A stretch of DNA of 64,000 nucleotides. It comes from Celeribacter baekdonensis (GTDB lineage Bacteria > Pseudomonadota > Alphaproteobacteria > Rhodobacterales > Rhodobacteraceae). Positions within the stretch are counted from its first letter, which is position 1. Every line of letters begins with the position of its first letter. The translations under genes were made by a program, and so were the position numbers. Below are positions 48,401 through 56,437 of the stretch, piece by piece. The stretch covers positions 407,194 to 471,193 of the forward strand of contig NZ_FNBL01000002.1 of assembly GCF_900102315.1 (NCBI RefSeq). The letters are read 5' to 3'. The notes under the pieces were generated by a model. That model did not search any database and had not been told where the DNA came from. It saw only the letters and a list, made by a program, of their open reading frames with translations.

Positions 48401-49094
48401 AAAACACGTCGGGGTTTTGCGCGGTGCCGCGGATAAACGGGGTTTCCGGTGACAAAGCGCGTTTGCGATGCGCGCGCACCAGATCGTCGTCAATCATCGC
48501 GCGGATTTGCGCATCCGGGATGAGGTTGAGCGTGTTGACCTCGTGGCTTGTGCGGAACCCGTCAAAGAAATGGATGAAGGGAATGCGCGATTTGAGCGTG
48601 GCGGCGTGCGCAATCAGCGCCATGTCATGAGCCTCTTGCACGGAGGCTGCGGCCAACATGGCAAAGCCTGTGGAGCGCGCGGCCATGACATCCGAGTGAT
48701 CGCCAAAGATCGACAGGGCGTGGGTGGCCAGTGAGCGCGCCGCAACGTGAAACACCGTGGGTGTCAGTTCGCCCGCGATTTTGAACATATTGGGCAGCAT
48801 CAACATCAGGCCCTGCGAGGCGGTGAAGGTGGTGGTCAATGCCCCCGCTTGCAATGCGCCGTGGACCGTACCCGCCGCGCCGCCTTCGGATTGCATTTCC
48901 TGAATCACCGGAATGTCACCCCAGATGTTTTTGACCCCCAAAGCGGTCCAATCATCGGCCAATTCGGCCATCGGCGAGGATGGCGTGATCGGGTAGATCG
49001 AACAGACCTCGTTGACGCGGTAGGCCACATGCGCCACGGCGGCGTTGCCGTCCATTATGGCGTGTTCGGGCGTGGTATGGGGGTGATCAAGCAT
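45489..49094 (-). CDS. nifJ: Pyruvate:ferredoxin (flavodoxin) oxidoreductase, single-chain
   Basis: Oxygen-sensitive enzyme of 1201 residues that converts pyruvate and CoA to acetyl-CoA, CO2 and reduced ferredoxin. All domains are fused in the usual order: the N-terminal YPITPSSPMAE domain, the gamma domain, the two-cluster ferredoxin domain (CIQCGQCSFVCP near 700 and CTGCSLCVEACP near 755), then the thiamin diphosphate domain (CAGCGETPYV near 830, GGDGWAYDIGYGGLDH). The gene starts inside the last 8 bases of the GltD-like gene. An FNR-type site lies upstream of the pair. It is complete, with no truncation. Confidence 0.96.
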   Translation of the reverse strand: MLDHPHTTPEHAIMDGNAAVAHVAYRVNEVCSIYPITPSSPMAELADDWTALGVKNIWGDIPVIQEMQSEGGAAGTVHGALQAGALTTTFTASQGLMLMLPNMFKIAGELTPTVFHVAARSLATHALSIFGDHSDVMAARSTGFAMLAAASVQEAHDMALIAHAATLKSRIPFIHFFDGFRTSHEVNTLNLIPDAQIRAMIDDDLVRAHRKRALSPETPFIRGTAQNPDVFFQGREASNLFYAATPDIVADEMTKLSAMTGRPYKPFDYFGAPDATRVVIAMGSGVDVIAATVADLVAKGEKIGLITVRLYRPFSAAHFLSALPQTVEKIAVLDRSKESGATGEPLYLDVISTLMEAAATGTRATLPRVIGGRYGLSSKDFTPAQAKAVFDNLSKNAPKPNFTVGIHDDVTFTSLSVDPSYDIEKDTIVRAVFYGLGADGTVGANKNSVKIIAHEPGHFAQGYFVYDSHKSGAITESHLRFGPDPIAAPYLIASANFVACHQFHFLMKMDVLKLAAPGATFLLNSPYGADATWDRLPRSAQQTIIDKQLKFYVIDASAAAREVGLGARTNTILQTCFFALSNVLPRDEAIAKIKAAIDKTYTKKGKHIVDMNFAAVDGALAGLHEIAIPHDATSTLERPALVPHDAPDFVRDVTAKMMEGIGDDIPVSALPVDGTFPSGTAAWEKRNVAEDVPVWIADECIQCGQCSFVCPHSVIRAKYFDEERLSAAPKGFKSAPVNTRGYPGAQFALEFYLEDCTGCSLCVEACPAVSADDPTHKAINMVIKGDLPEKERENIAFFESLPVNDRSRVDFANVRGVQFLEPLFEFPGACAGCGETPYVKLLSQLFGDRLMVANATGCSSIYGGNLPVTPWTKNAEGRGPAWANSLFEDNAEFGLGFRLAVDKQTDVARALLTDMAQEVGEDLVDAILTAPQVRESEIRTQRERVAALRVKLLSLPQTSEVEHLLSLSDHLVKRAIWLVGGDGWAYDIGYGGLDHVLASGRNVNILVMDTEVYSNTGGQASKATPLGAIAKFAAAGKRTNRKDMALQAIAYGNVYVAQVALGANPQHTLRAFREAEAWDGPSIILAYSHCIAHGIDMSKGMDQQAKAVKSGYWPLLRYDPALHGSGEPPFRLDSPRPSLAFKDYAYGELRYRALTKSRPEEAADLLALAQKGILDKYRTYEEFAEMEKGPDPSRVMGTGSF

Positions 49095-50760
49095 GGTGAA
49101 GATCCTCCGGGATCATCTCAAGCGCATGGCAGGGACATTGATCAAAACAGCTTTGGCAGCCGGTGCATTTTTCCGGGTCGATCTCATAGCCCAAGCCCGT
49201 TCCCAGTTTGACAATCGCGTCTTCGGGGCAGGCGGCAAAGCAATTGTCGCATTCGTAACATGACCCGCAGGAGTAACAGCGAGACGCCTCATAGCGGGCT
49301 TCTTTTTCCGACAATCCGCTGAGGACTTCGTCAAAACTTTGGCGTTGGCTGGTGGCCAGGGCGGCTTGTTCCTTTGGATCGACATCGGAATAGACCGGCA
49401 GGTGCAACATGTCGCCGGTGACCAAGGCGGGGGCCTCGTCGGCCACATAAGTCGTCCCCGCAAGCCATGCGTTGATGTGGCGGGCCGCCAGTTTGCCGTG
49501 GCCTGTGGCGATGGTGACGCTTTGCTGGTCGGGGACCATATCGCCGCCGGCAAAAATGCCCGCCGCACCGGTCATCCGGGTGGCATCGACCTTGACCGTG
49601 CCATTCCAACTGAAGGTCAATCCGGGGACGTTCTTGAGAAAGCTGCTGTCGGTTTCCTGACCCAAGGCCAAGACCACCGCATCGGCGGACAGCGTTTCAA
49701 ATTCGCCCGTGGGCAGAGCGCGCCCATCCGCGCCGATCTCCATCCGCTCGACTTTCAAATCCTCCCCGTCGATCTCTTTGATCGTGGTCAACCATTTGAT
49801 TTTAATGCCTTCCGCCATGGCCTCATCGGCCTCGAATTGATGCGCGGGCATATGGGCGCGGTCGCGACGGTAGACGATTAAGGTCTCAGTTGCACCCAGC
49901 CGTTTGGCCGTGCGTGCCGCATCCATCGCGGTGTTGCCGCCGCCATAGATGATGACCCGACGGCCCAAAAGCGGCGCGTCGCCTTTGGAGGCATCGGACA
50001 ACAGGTGCACCGCATCAAGGATTTTCGACGCTTCTCTCAAAGGGATGTCGACATGTTTGCCCGCCCCGGCACCAATCGCCAAATAGACCGCGTCAAAGCC
50101 ACCCTCGGCCTTTTCCGCCATCAGGTCGGTGACCTTATGATTGAGGGTGATTTTCACCCCAAGCGCCTCGATCCGGGCGACATCGCGGGCCAATTCGGCA
50201 CGGGGCATCCGGTAGGCGGGAATGCCGAAATGCATCATGCCGCCCGCCACCGGACCGGCCTCGCGGATTTCAACCCTGTGGCCGAGACGGGCAAGGTGAT
50301 AGGCGCAGGACAGGCCGGATGGGCCCGCGCCGACGACCAACACTTTTTTATCCGTGGGCGGGGCGACCGCTTTGAACATCCAGCCTTTTTCATTGGCCAT
50401 ATCGCCTAAAAACCGCTCGACCGCGTGGATCGACACCGAGGCGTCGACCTCGCCACGATTACAGCCGCCCTCGCAGGGGTGGTAACAGACCCGGCCATGC
50501 ACGGCGGGCATCGGGTTATCTGCGGTCAGAATGTCCCAGGCCTCGCGGTAGTCGCCCGTCATCGCGAGCGCCAACCAGTCGCGGATGTTCTCGCCCGCCG
50601 GACAGGCCGCCGCACAGGGCGGGGTCAGGGTCACATATTGCGGGATTTGGCGGCGCACCGGACCCGTGCCGCCGGTCTTGGTGTGATCGACAACGGGGGT
50701 GAAATCTTTGCGTTTGGTGCCGAGGGCTGTGTCGGCTTTTGGGTCTACAGGATGGGACAT
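49087..50760 (-). CDS. GltD-like NAD(P)H:ferredoxin oxidoreductase with 4Fe-4S clusters
   Basis: FAD flavoprotein of 557 residues related to the small subunit of glutamate synthase. N-terminal cysteines (CAAACPAGENIRDW at 49 onward, then VCYHPCEGGCNRG) match the GltD cluster domain. GAGPSGLSCAYHLARLG (144-160) binds FAD and IYGGGNTAMDAARTAKRLG binds NAD(P)H. The C-terminus adds a ferredoxin domain (CYSCGSCYECDNCFAACP near 495 and CTGCQSCFDQCP near 532). Fused with ferredoxin clusters and placed before PFOR, it would pass electrons between ferredoxin and NAD(P)H. The ATG at 50760 fits the family; the longer frame is not used. First gene of the operon. Confidence 0.88.
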   Translation of the reverse strand: MSHPVDPKADTALGTKRKDFTPVVDHTKTGGTGPVRRQIPQYVTLTPPCAAACPAGENIRDWLALAMTGDYREAWDILTADNPMPAVHGRVCYHPCEGGCNRGEVDASVSIHAVERFLGDMANEKGWMFKAVAPPTDKKVLVVGAGPSGLSCAYHLARLGHRVEIREAGPVAGGMMHFGIPAYRMPRAELARDVARIEALGVKITLNHKVTDLMAEKAEGGFDAVYLAIGAGAGKHVDIPLREASKILDAVHLLSDASKGDAPLLGRRVIIYGGGNTAMDAARTAKRLGATETLIVYRRDRAHMPAHQFEADEAMAEGIKIKWLTTIKEIDGEDLKVERMEIGADGRALPTGEFETLSADAVVLALGQETDSSFLKNVPGLTFSWNGTVKVDATRMTGAAGIFAGGDMVPDQQSVTIATGHGKLAARHINAWLAGTTYVADEAPALVTGDMLHLPVYSDVDPKEQAALATSQRQSFDEVLSGLSEKEARYEASRCYSCGSCYECDNCFAACPEDAIVKLGTGLGYEIDPEKCTGCQSCFDQCPCHALEMIPEDLHHA

Positions 50761-50819
50761 GTCAGATGCCTTATGAGGTCTGGCTTGGCACAGCATCGCG
50801 GGGATTGGCGGGTGTGGCG

Positions 50820-50833
50820 TTGACATAAATCAA
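50820..50833. promoter_or_regulatory. FNR/FnrL box upstream of the PFOR operon
   Basis: TTGACATAAATCAA matches the FNR-type consensus TTGAY-N4-RTCAA at every fixed position. Its centre is about 66 bases before the start at 50760, so an activating -41.5 position would place the transcription start near 50785. This predicts induction at low oxygen. The remaining gap to 51056 shows no gene. Confidence 0.8.
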
Positions 50834-51003
50834 GGCCCGCATGGGTTTGATCCGCCCCGCAACTCTATGATTTCACGGTGGCTTTTTGGGATGTTTTATG
50901 TCGCGTCCGATTGAGGTCTGGGGGATCGGGAGAGGCCTTGTTGGCGGCGCAGGACTGTTGCGCAAAACCAGTCTGGCACGATTTATCTTTACTCGGCGGC
51001 TTA

Positions 51004-51034
51004 AAATAAATAAATGACTGGTCAGTTACTTATT
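51004..51034. promoter_or_regulatory. Candidate operator of the TetR exporter operon
   Basis: The core TGAC-TG-GTCA (51015-51024) is flanked by AAATAA-type arms to the left and TTATTT (51029-51034) to the right, giving an imperfect palindrome 33 bases before the TetR start. This position suits autorepression. The half GTCAGTTA (51021-51028) recurs at 54968-54975. Confidence 0.45.
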
Positions 51035-51056
51035 TGCGACTCAACAGGAGCCTCCC

Positions 51057-51773
51057 GTGACAGTGCAGCCTGAGGATCAGCCCAAGACGGATCAGCCCGA
51101 GACAGAACCAAAATTCCGCCGTCGCAAAGAGGCGCGTCCAGACGAGATTTTGGACGCAGCACTCGATCTGTTCGCCGAAAAGGGATTTGACCGCACCCGG
51201 GTCGAAGATATTGCCAGCCGCGCCGGCGTCTCGAAAGGCGCGCTCTACCTCTATTTCCCGTCCAAAGACGCGGTGATCGAAGCACTGGTGCATCGCGCAG
51301 TCGGCAGTTTTGTGGGAAACATGACGGATCACATCACCGCGTGGCGGGGCGATCCGCGCCCGCTTTTGACCCGGCTCGTGCCAATCTTTGTCGAACGCGT
51401 CTCTGATCCGCGGGTTCTGGGCGTGCCAAAACTGATCATCCGCGAAGCTCCGAGCCATCCGAAACTGGCCGAAATGTACCGCGAACAGGTGATCGGCACG
51501 GCCTTTCCCGCGCTCACCGCGCTGTTTTCACAGGCGGTGGAGGGCGGATACATCCGCAAGATTGACCCGGAGATGGCGGTGCGCTGTTTGATCGGACCGT
51601 TTTTGATGCATGTGATGTTGGAGGATGTGTTTGGCATCCGTCCTTCGGGGGCTGTTCCGGGTGATATGAAATTCACCACACTGCTCGACACCCATCTGTC
51701 GATCTTTTTTGCCGGGCTTGAACCAGACCCATCGCCCGATCGCTCACCTCAAAAGGACATGTCCCATGGCTGA
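51057..51773 (+). CDS. TetR-family regulator (CecR/YbiH-like)
   Basis: Repressor of 238 residues with the helix-turn-helix VEDIASRAGVSKGALYLYF (about residues 53-71). Its GTG start is preceded by CAGGAG. The next genes code for an HlyD-type adaptor, an ABC ATPase and an ABC-2 permease in the same direction, the order of E. coli ybiH-ybhGFSR. The 3' end overlaps the adaptor by 8 bases. It probably controls its own operon. Ligand unknown. Confidence 0.9.
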   Translation: MTVQPEDQPKTDQPETEPKFRRRKEARPDEILDAALDLFAEKGFDRTRVEDIASRAGVSKGALYLYFPSKDAVIEALVHRAVGSFVGNMTDHITAWRGDPRPLLTRLVPIFVERVSDPRVLGVPKLIIREAPSHPKLAEMYREQVIGTAFPALTALFSQAVEGGYIRKIDPEMAVRCLIGPFLMHVMLEDVFGIRPSGAVPGDMKFTTLLDTHLSIFFAGLEPDPSPDRSPQKDMSHG

Positions 51774-52728
51774 TCTCCCAAGCTGGATTGTCGCTGTCAT
51801 CACCGCGATCTATCCGGGATTCACCCCCGCGCCGCCCTATGTCTATGACGGCTATATCGAGGGCGATTACATCTATGCTGCCGCTGCCGCCAGTGGGCGG
51901 ATTGATCAAATCGCGGTGACAGAAGGTCAGGATGTGGCGGCGGGGGCCTTGCTTTTTGCCCTGGAGGACGATCAAGCCAAGGCCAGTTTACGCAGCGCCG
52001 AGGCGCAATTGGCACAGGCTCAGGCCGAGTTGGAAAACCTGTCCACCGGATCGCGCGAGGCCGAAACCGAGGTCATCCGCGCCTCTTTGCGGCAAGCCCG
52101 CGTGGCCTATGACATTGCCCAAACCCGTCTGGACCGCGCCAAGGCGCTGTTGGCCAAAGGCGCGACCACGCAAGCGGCGGTGGATGATGGTCAGGCGGCG
52201 GTGGACGAAGCGGCCGCTTCGGTCGCCAATTTTGAAGCGCAGTTGAAAGTGGCGGAGTTGCCGGCGCGCGCGGCGCAACGTGTGGCCGCCGAAGCGGGGG
52301 TAGAGGCGGCGCGCGCGCAGGTCGATTTGGCGCATTCCAACCTTGACGACCGACAGGTGCGCGCGCCTCAGGCGGGGCGGGTCGACAAGGTCTATTTCGA
52401 CGCGGGCGAAGTGGCAGCGACCGGGGTGCCCGTGGTGGCGCTGTTGCCGCCGGGCGATCTGACGGCGCTGTTTTTCGTGCCGGAATCTGAGCGCGCGGAT
52501 TTGCAGTCTGGCGATGTGGTTCAGGTGAGTTGCGATGGCTGTCCGATTGATTTGACAGCAAAAATCACCCGCATGGCCTCGGACCCGCAATACACTCCGC
52601 CGATCCTTTACACCCGCGAACAACGCGGCCGCTTGGTCTACCGGGTCGAGGCCGATGTGATCGAACCAAAGGGCGTTTTGCCGGGACAGCCAATCACGGT
52701 CGATGCCGCCTTAGCGGTGGGGAAATAG
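51766..52728 (+). CDS. HlyD-family periplasmic adaptor of an ABC exporter (YbhG-like)
   Basis: Membrane-fusion protein of 320 residues. The lipoyl parts are ASGRIDQIAVTEGQDVAAG and RAPQAGRVDKVYFDAGEVA. A long alpha-hairpin (about residues 60-180) between them is rich in Ala, Gln and Glu. A short N-terminal hydrophobic stretch (IVAVITAIYPGFTPA) is weak as a signal or anchor. The start has AAAAGGA upstream and sits within the TetR gene end. It connects the inner-membrane exporter below to an outer-membrane channel not encoded here. Confidence 0.88.
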   Translation: MADLPSWIVAVITAIYPGFTPAPPYVYDGYIEGDYIYAAAAASGRIDQIAVTEGQDVAAGALLFALEDDQAKASLRSAEAQLAQAQAELENLSTGSREAETEVIRASLRQARVAYDIAQTRLDRAKALLAKGATTQAAVDDGQAAVDEAAASVANFEAQLKVAELPARAAQRVAAEAGVEAARAQVDLAHSNLDDRQVRAPQAGRVDKVYFDAGEVAATGVPVVALLPPGDLTALFFVPESERADLQSGDVVQVSCDGCPIDLTAKITRMASDPQYTPPILYTREQRGRLVYRVEADVIEPKGVLPGQPITVDAALAVGK

Positions 52729-52731
52729 GCC

Positions 52732-53721
52732 ATGGAAACGGGGTCTGATCACGCCGATGACATCGCCATTTCCGTGCGCGGATTGACCAAGATTTTTGGC
52801 ACCCGCAAGGTCGTCGATGGTTTTGATATGGAGGTTAAAAAGGGTGCGATTTATGGCTTTCTGGGGCCGAACGGGTCGGGCAAAACCACCACCATTCGGA
52901 TGATGTGCGGATTGCTGACGCCGGATGCGGGGGCAGGGCATTGCCTTGGTCTCGACATCGTCAAACAGTCACGCGAGATCAAAAAGCGCGTTGGCTATAT
53001 GACGCAAAAGTTTTCGCTTTACGAAGATCTGACCATCGCGGAAAACCTCGATTTCGTGGCGCGGATGTTTGATATGCCGAACCGCAAGCAACAGGTTTTA
53101 GATGCGGTGCGCGATCTCGGGCTTGAGGGCCGGGCGCATCAATTGGCGGGCACGTTGTCGGGTGGTTGGAAACAACGTTTGGCGCTTGCGGCCTGTATGA
53201 TCCACGCGCCGGACCTGTTGCTATTGGACGAACCGACAGCGGGGGTGGACCCCAAGGCGCGGCGCGATTTTTGGGATGAAATCAGACGGTTGAGCGCCAA
53301 GGGCGTGACGGTTTTGGTGTCGACCCATTATATGGACGAGGCGGTGCAATGCGACCACATCGCCTATATCGCCTATGGCAAAAAGCTGATCGACGGGGCG
53401 GCGTCCGAGATCCCCAGCCAGATCGGATTGCACACATTCGTGGTGACGGGGCCGGATTTGACGCCTTTGGAGGACCGTTTGAAACAGGACGCCGCGGCCG
53501 GGCAGGTGATCCGCTTTGGGTCGGAATTGCATGTGTCAGGCACGGACAAAGCGGCGCTTGAGGCGCTGGCCCAACGCGAAATCGCGCATGGAACGCACGT
53601 GTGGCGCGCCAAAAAGGCCGGGCTTGAGGAGGCGTTTATCTACCTCATGGCCGGGGCGCGCGACAATTTTGGCACAGAAATTGGTGCAGAGATTGGTGCA
53701 GAGCCGGAGGGGGCATCATGA
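52732..53721 (+). CDS. ABC exporter ATP-binding subunit (CcmA/DrrA-like)
   Basis: ATPase of 329 residues: Walker A GPNGSGKTT, signature LSGGWKQRLALA, Walker B LLLLDEPTAGVDP, and the switch VSTHYMDEA. It is typical of ABC-2 exporters. A single ATPase domain is present where E. coli YbhF carries two. The tail has a 12-bp tandem repeat (53677-53700) that encodes EIGAEIGA. It overlaps the permease by 4 bases. Confidence 0.92.
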   Translation: METGSDHADDIAISVRGLTKIFGTRKVVDGFDMEVKKGAIYGFLGPNGSGKTTTIRMMCGLLTPDAGAGHCLGLDIVKQSREIKKRVGYMTQKFSLYEDLTIAENLDFVARMFDMPNRKQQVLDAVRDLGLEGRAHQLAGTLSGGWKQRLALAACMIHAPDLLLLDEPTAGVDPKARRDFWDEIRRLSAKGVTVLVSTHYMDEAVQCDHIAYIAYGKKLIDGAASEIPSQIGLHTFVVTGPDLTPLEDRLKQDAAAGQVIRFGSELHVSGTDKAALEALAQREIAHGTHVWRAKKAGLEEAFIYLMAGARDNFGTEIGAEIGAEPEGAS

Positions 53722-54863
53722 GCGGGCGGGGGCGGTTCTTTTCATGGGCGCGCTTTGCCGGGGTTCTGGTCAAGGAATTCATCCAAATGCGTCGCGACCG
53801 CGTGACCTTTGCAATGATGATCGGCATTCCGGTGGTGCAGCTTTTGCTGTTTGGCTATGCCATCGACACCGACCCGCATCACCTGCCGACCTTGGTGGAA
53901 ATGACCGAGGAAAGCCCGATTTTGCATGCGTTGACGACGGCAATGGACACCTCTGAATATTTTGATTTCATTGGGATTTCGACCTCTGAGGCGGAAAGTG
54001 ATCTGGCGTTGCGCGATGGTCGCGCCACGGTGATCCTGACCGTGCCGCCGGGGTTTGATCGCGATATGATCCGGGGGCTACGCCCCGAGATTTTGTTGAC
54101 GGTGGATGCCTCCGATCCGGTGGCGGCGGGGGGCGCGATTGGCGCGATCAACGGCGTGGTCAACACCGCGATTGCGCAAAGCCTGACCGGGCCTCTGGCC
54201 TTTGCGGCGGGCGCGCCTGCGCCGTTTGACATGGTCATCCACCGGGCGTTCAATCCCGAGGGCAAGACCTCGACCAACATCGTGCCGGGGCTTTTGGCGG
54301 TGATCCTGTCGATGACCATGGTGATGATCACGGCGGTGGCGATTGTGCGCGAAACAGAACGCGGCACGATGGAAAGCCTGATCGCCACGCCGGTGACGCC
54401 CGCCGAGGTGATGTTGGGCAAAATCATCCCCTATGTCTTTGTCGGTTATGTGCAAACGCTGGTGTTTCTGATCGCCGCGCGGGTGTTGTTTGACGTGCCG
54501 TTCGAGGGGTCTTTTTTGGCGTTCTTCCTGGGCTTCAACCTCTATATCGTGGTCAATCTGGCGATCGGGTTTTTGGTCTCCACCATGGCGCGTTCGCAAA
54601 TGCAGGCGATGCAACTGTCGTTTTTCACCATTTTGCCGACCATTCTTTTGTCCGGGTTCATGTTCCCGTTTGCGGCGATGCCGGGCTGGGCGCAGGCGCT
54701 TGGCACAGCGATTCCCGCGACGCATTTTTTGCGGGTTGTCCGCAAGGTGATGCTGAAAGATGGCGGTCTGCGCGAGGTTGCACCGGATATGTTGGCGATT
54801 GCGGTGATCTTGGTCGTGGTGGTGGTTGTGGCCTTGCGGCGCTATCGTCAGACTTTGGATTGA
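53718..54863 (+). CDS. ABC-2 type permease (YbhS/YbhR-like)
   Basis: Inner-membrane subunit of 381 residues with the N-terminal FIQMRRDRVTFAMMIGIPVVQ segment, a large periplasmic domain (about residues 45-175) and five or six C-terminal membrane segments. RETERGTMESLIATPVTPAEVMLGK is the conserved cytoplasmic stretch of this family. E. coli has two such permeases, YbhS and YbhR; here only one gene is present, so it is likely a homodimer. The exported compound is unknown. Confidence 0.92.
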   Translation: MSGRGRFFSWARFAGVLVKEFIQMRRDRVTFAMMIGIPVVQLLLFGYAIDTDPHHLPTLVEMTEESPILHALTTAMDTSEYFDFIGISTSEAESDLALRDGRATVILTVPPGFDRDMIRGLRPEILLTVDASDPVAAGGAIGAINGVVNTAIAQSLTGPLAFAAGAPAPFDMVIHRAFNPEGKTSTNIVPGLLAVILSMTMVMITAVAIVRETERGTMESLIATPVTPAEVMLGKIIPYVFVGYVQTLVFLIAARVLFDVPFEGSFLAFFLGFNLYIVVNLAIGFLVSTMARSQMQAMQLSFFTILPTILLSGFMFPFAAMPGWAQALGTAIPATHFLRVVRKVMLKDGGLREVAPDMLAIAVILVVVVVVALRRYRQTLD

Positions 54864-54923
54864 GGTGTGAAAACAAAGTCTTGTGGGGTTTCCTTTGAGT
54901 GTGCCGCAGACAGGGGCGATCTA

Positions 54924-54980
54924 AATCCCAATTAAAACAATCGGGATTGACATAACATACTAAAAAAGTCAGTTATTGAT
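54924..54980 (+). promoter_or_regulatory. Probable promoter region of the imelysin operon
   Basis: AATCCC/GGGATT (54924-54929, 54943-54948) form an inverted repeat just before TTGACA (54947-54952), a consensus -35. A weak -10 (AGTTAT, 54971-54976) follows after 18 bases. The box GTCAGTTATT (54968-54977) overlaps this -10 and echoes the TetR operator half at 51021. No convincing Fur or RirA box was found by eye. Confidence 0.4.
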
Positions 54981-55069
54981 CCGTGAGCACCCGCCTGAAC
55001 GCGGGGGCAAATGGAACGTGATCTTGACCGCCCAAAGAGGCGGCGGGGCACAGGAAAGGGATAAGACTG

Positions 55070-56326
55070 ATGAAACGCATGACGACGGCACTGCTCGCCG
55101 CCACCCTGCCACTGGCACCGGCTTTTGCGGGCGAAAAAGAGGTGGTGGACACCTATGTCGAGATCGGCCACGCCACGTATGAGGACGCTTTGATCAAGGC
55201 GCAGGAGTTGCGCACAGCCATTGACACGCTGTTGACCGATCCGTCTGAGGCAAGCCTGACAGCGGCGCGCACGGCATGGATCGCCGCCCGTGTGCCCTAT
55301 CAGCAATCTGAAGTCTTTCGTTTCGGCAATCCCATCGTCGATGACTGGGAGGGTAAGGTGAACGCTTGGCCGCTTGACGAAGGTCTGATCGACTATGTCG
55401 ACGCTTCCTATGGCGGGCCGACGGACGAAAACGACTATGCCGCGCTCAATGTCATCGCCACGCCGAAATTTACCCTGTCGGGCACCGAGATTGACGCCAC
55501 CAAGATCACGCCAGAGCTGATTGGCGAGACATTGCATGAGGCGGATGAGGTCGAGGCCAATGTTGCCTCCGGCTATCACGCCATCGAATTCCTGCTCTGG
55601 GGGCAGGATTTGAACGGCACCGAGCATGGTGCGGGCAACCGCCCCTACACCGATTATGTCGTGGGCGAGGGCTGCACCAACGGCAACTGTGACCGGCGCG
55701 GGCAATACCTTACTGCGGCCACCGATCTGTTGATGTCTGACCTTGAGTATATGGTCGGGCAATGGGCCGAGGGCGGCGAAGCGCGTGAAACGGTTCTGGC
55801 CGATCCGGCAGCAGGTATTGTGGCGATGCTCACCGGCATGGGGTCCTTGTCCTACGGCGAATTGGGTGGCGAACGGATGAAGCTCGGCCTGATGCTCAAT
55901 GACCCGGAAGAGGAGCATGATTGTTTCTCCGACAACACCCACAATTCGCATTTCTATGACGGTTTGGGGATGCGCAATGTCTACACCGGCCAATATGTGC
56001 GCACGGATGGAACCTTGATTAGCGGCGAAAGCCTTGCCGATCTGTTGACTGCGGCGGACCCGGAGGCGGGTGCGGCGTTGAGTGCTGCGGTGGATCATTC
56101 GGTGGCCGAATTGGGTCAGATCAAAGCCGCCGCCGAAGCCGGGTTCTCCTATGACCAAATGCTCGCGCGCGGCAATGCGGCGGGCGAGGCGTTGATCATG
56201 TCGGCGGTCGATGCCCTTGTGCTGCAAACACGCTCGATCGAGCGGGCGGTGACGGTTTTGCAAGCGGGCGAGGTCTCGGTTGAGGGCTCTGACAGTCTGG
56301 ACAACCCCTCCGCCGTGTTTGAATAA
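55070..56326 (+). CDS. Imelysin-family (peptidase M75, IrpA-like) periplasmic protein
   Basis: Secreted protein of 418 residues with a signal peptide (TTALLAATLPLAPAFAG). The family signature GxHxxE is present as GYHAIE (168-173), followed by FLLWGQD. Members bind or help take up iron, and many are iron-regulated. GGAAAGGG precedes the ATG. It is the first gene of a four-gene set: imelysin, di-haem oxidoreductase, second imelysin and DUF1513. The set recurs in proteobacteria and is usually linked to iron acquisition. Peptidase activity is not assumed. Confidence 0.9.
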   Translation: MKRMTTALLAATLPLAPAFAGEKEVVDTYVEIGHATYEDALIKAQELRTAIDTLLTDPSEASLTAARTAWIAARVPYQQSEVFRFGNPIVDDWEGKVNAWPLDEGLIDYVDASYGGPTDENDYAALNVIATPKFTLSGTEIDATKITPELIGETLHEADEVEANVASGYHAIEFLLWGQDLNGTEHGAGNRPYTDYVVGEGCTNGNCDRRGQYLTAATDLLMSDLEYMVGQWAEGGEARETVLADPAAGIVAMLTGMGSLSYGELGGERMKLGLMLNDPEEEHDCFSDNTHNSHFYDGLGMRNVYTGQYVRTDGTLISGESLADLLTAADPEAGAALSAAVDHSVAELGQIKAAAEAGFSYDQMLARGNAAGEALIMSAVDALVLQTRSIERAVTVLQAGEVSVEGSDSLDNPSAVFE

Positions 56327-56437
56327 ACCCGAGGCAAAAACACATGCGTGGGGGGCTTTTGGCCCCCCCCTATGGCTCCCCCTATGGCCCCCCTGTAGCG
56401 CCGCGCGTTGAAACCCCGCCATTTGGCAAGGACATCT

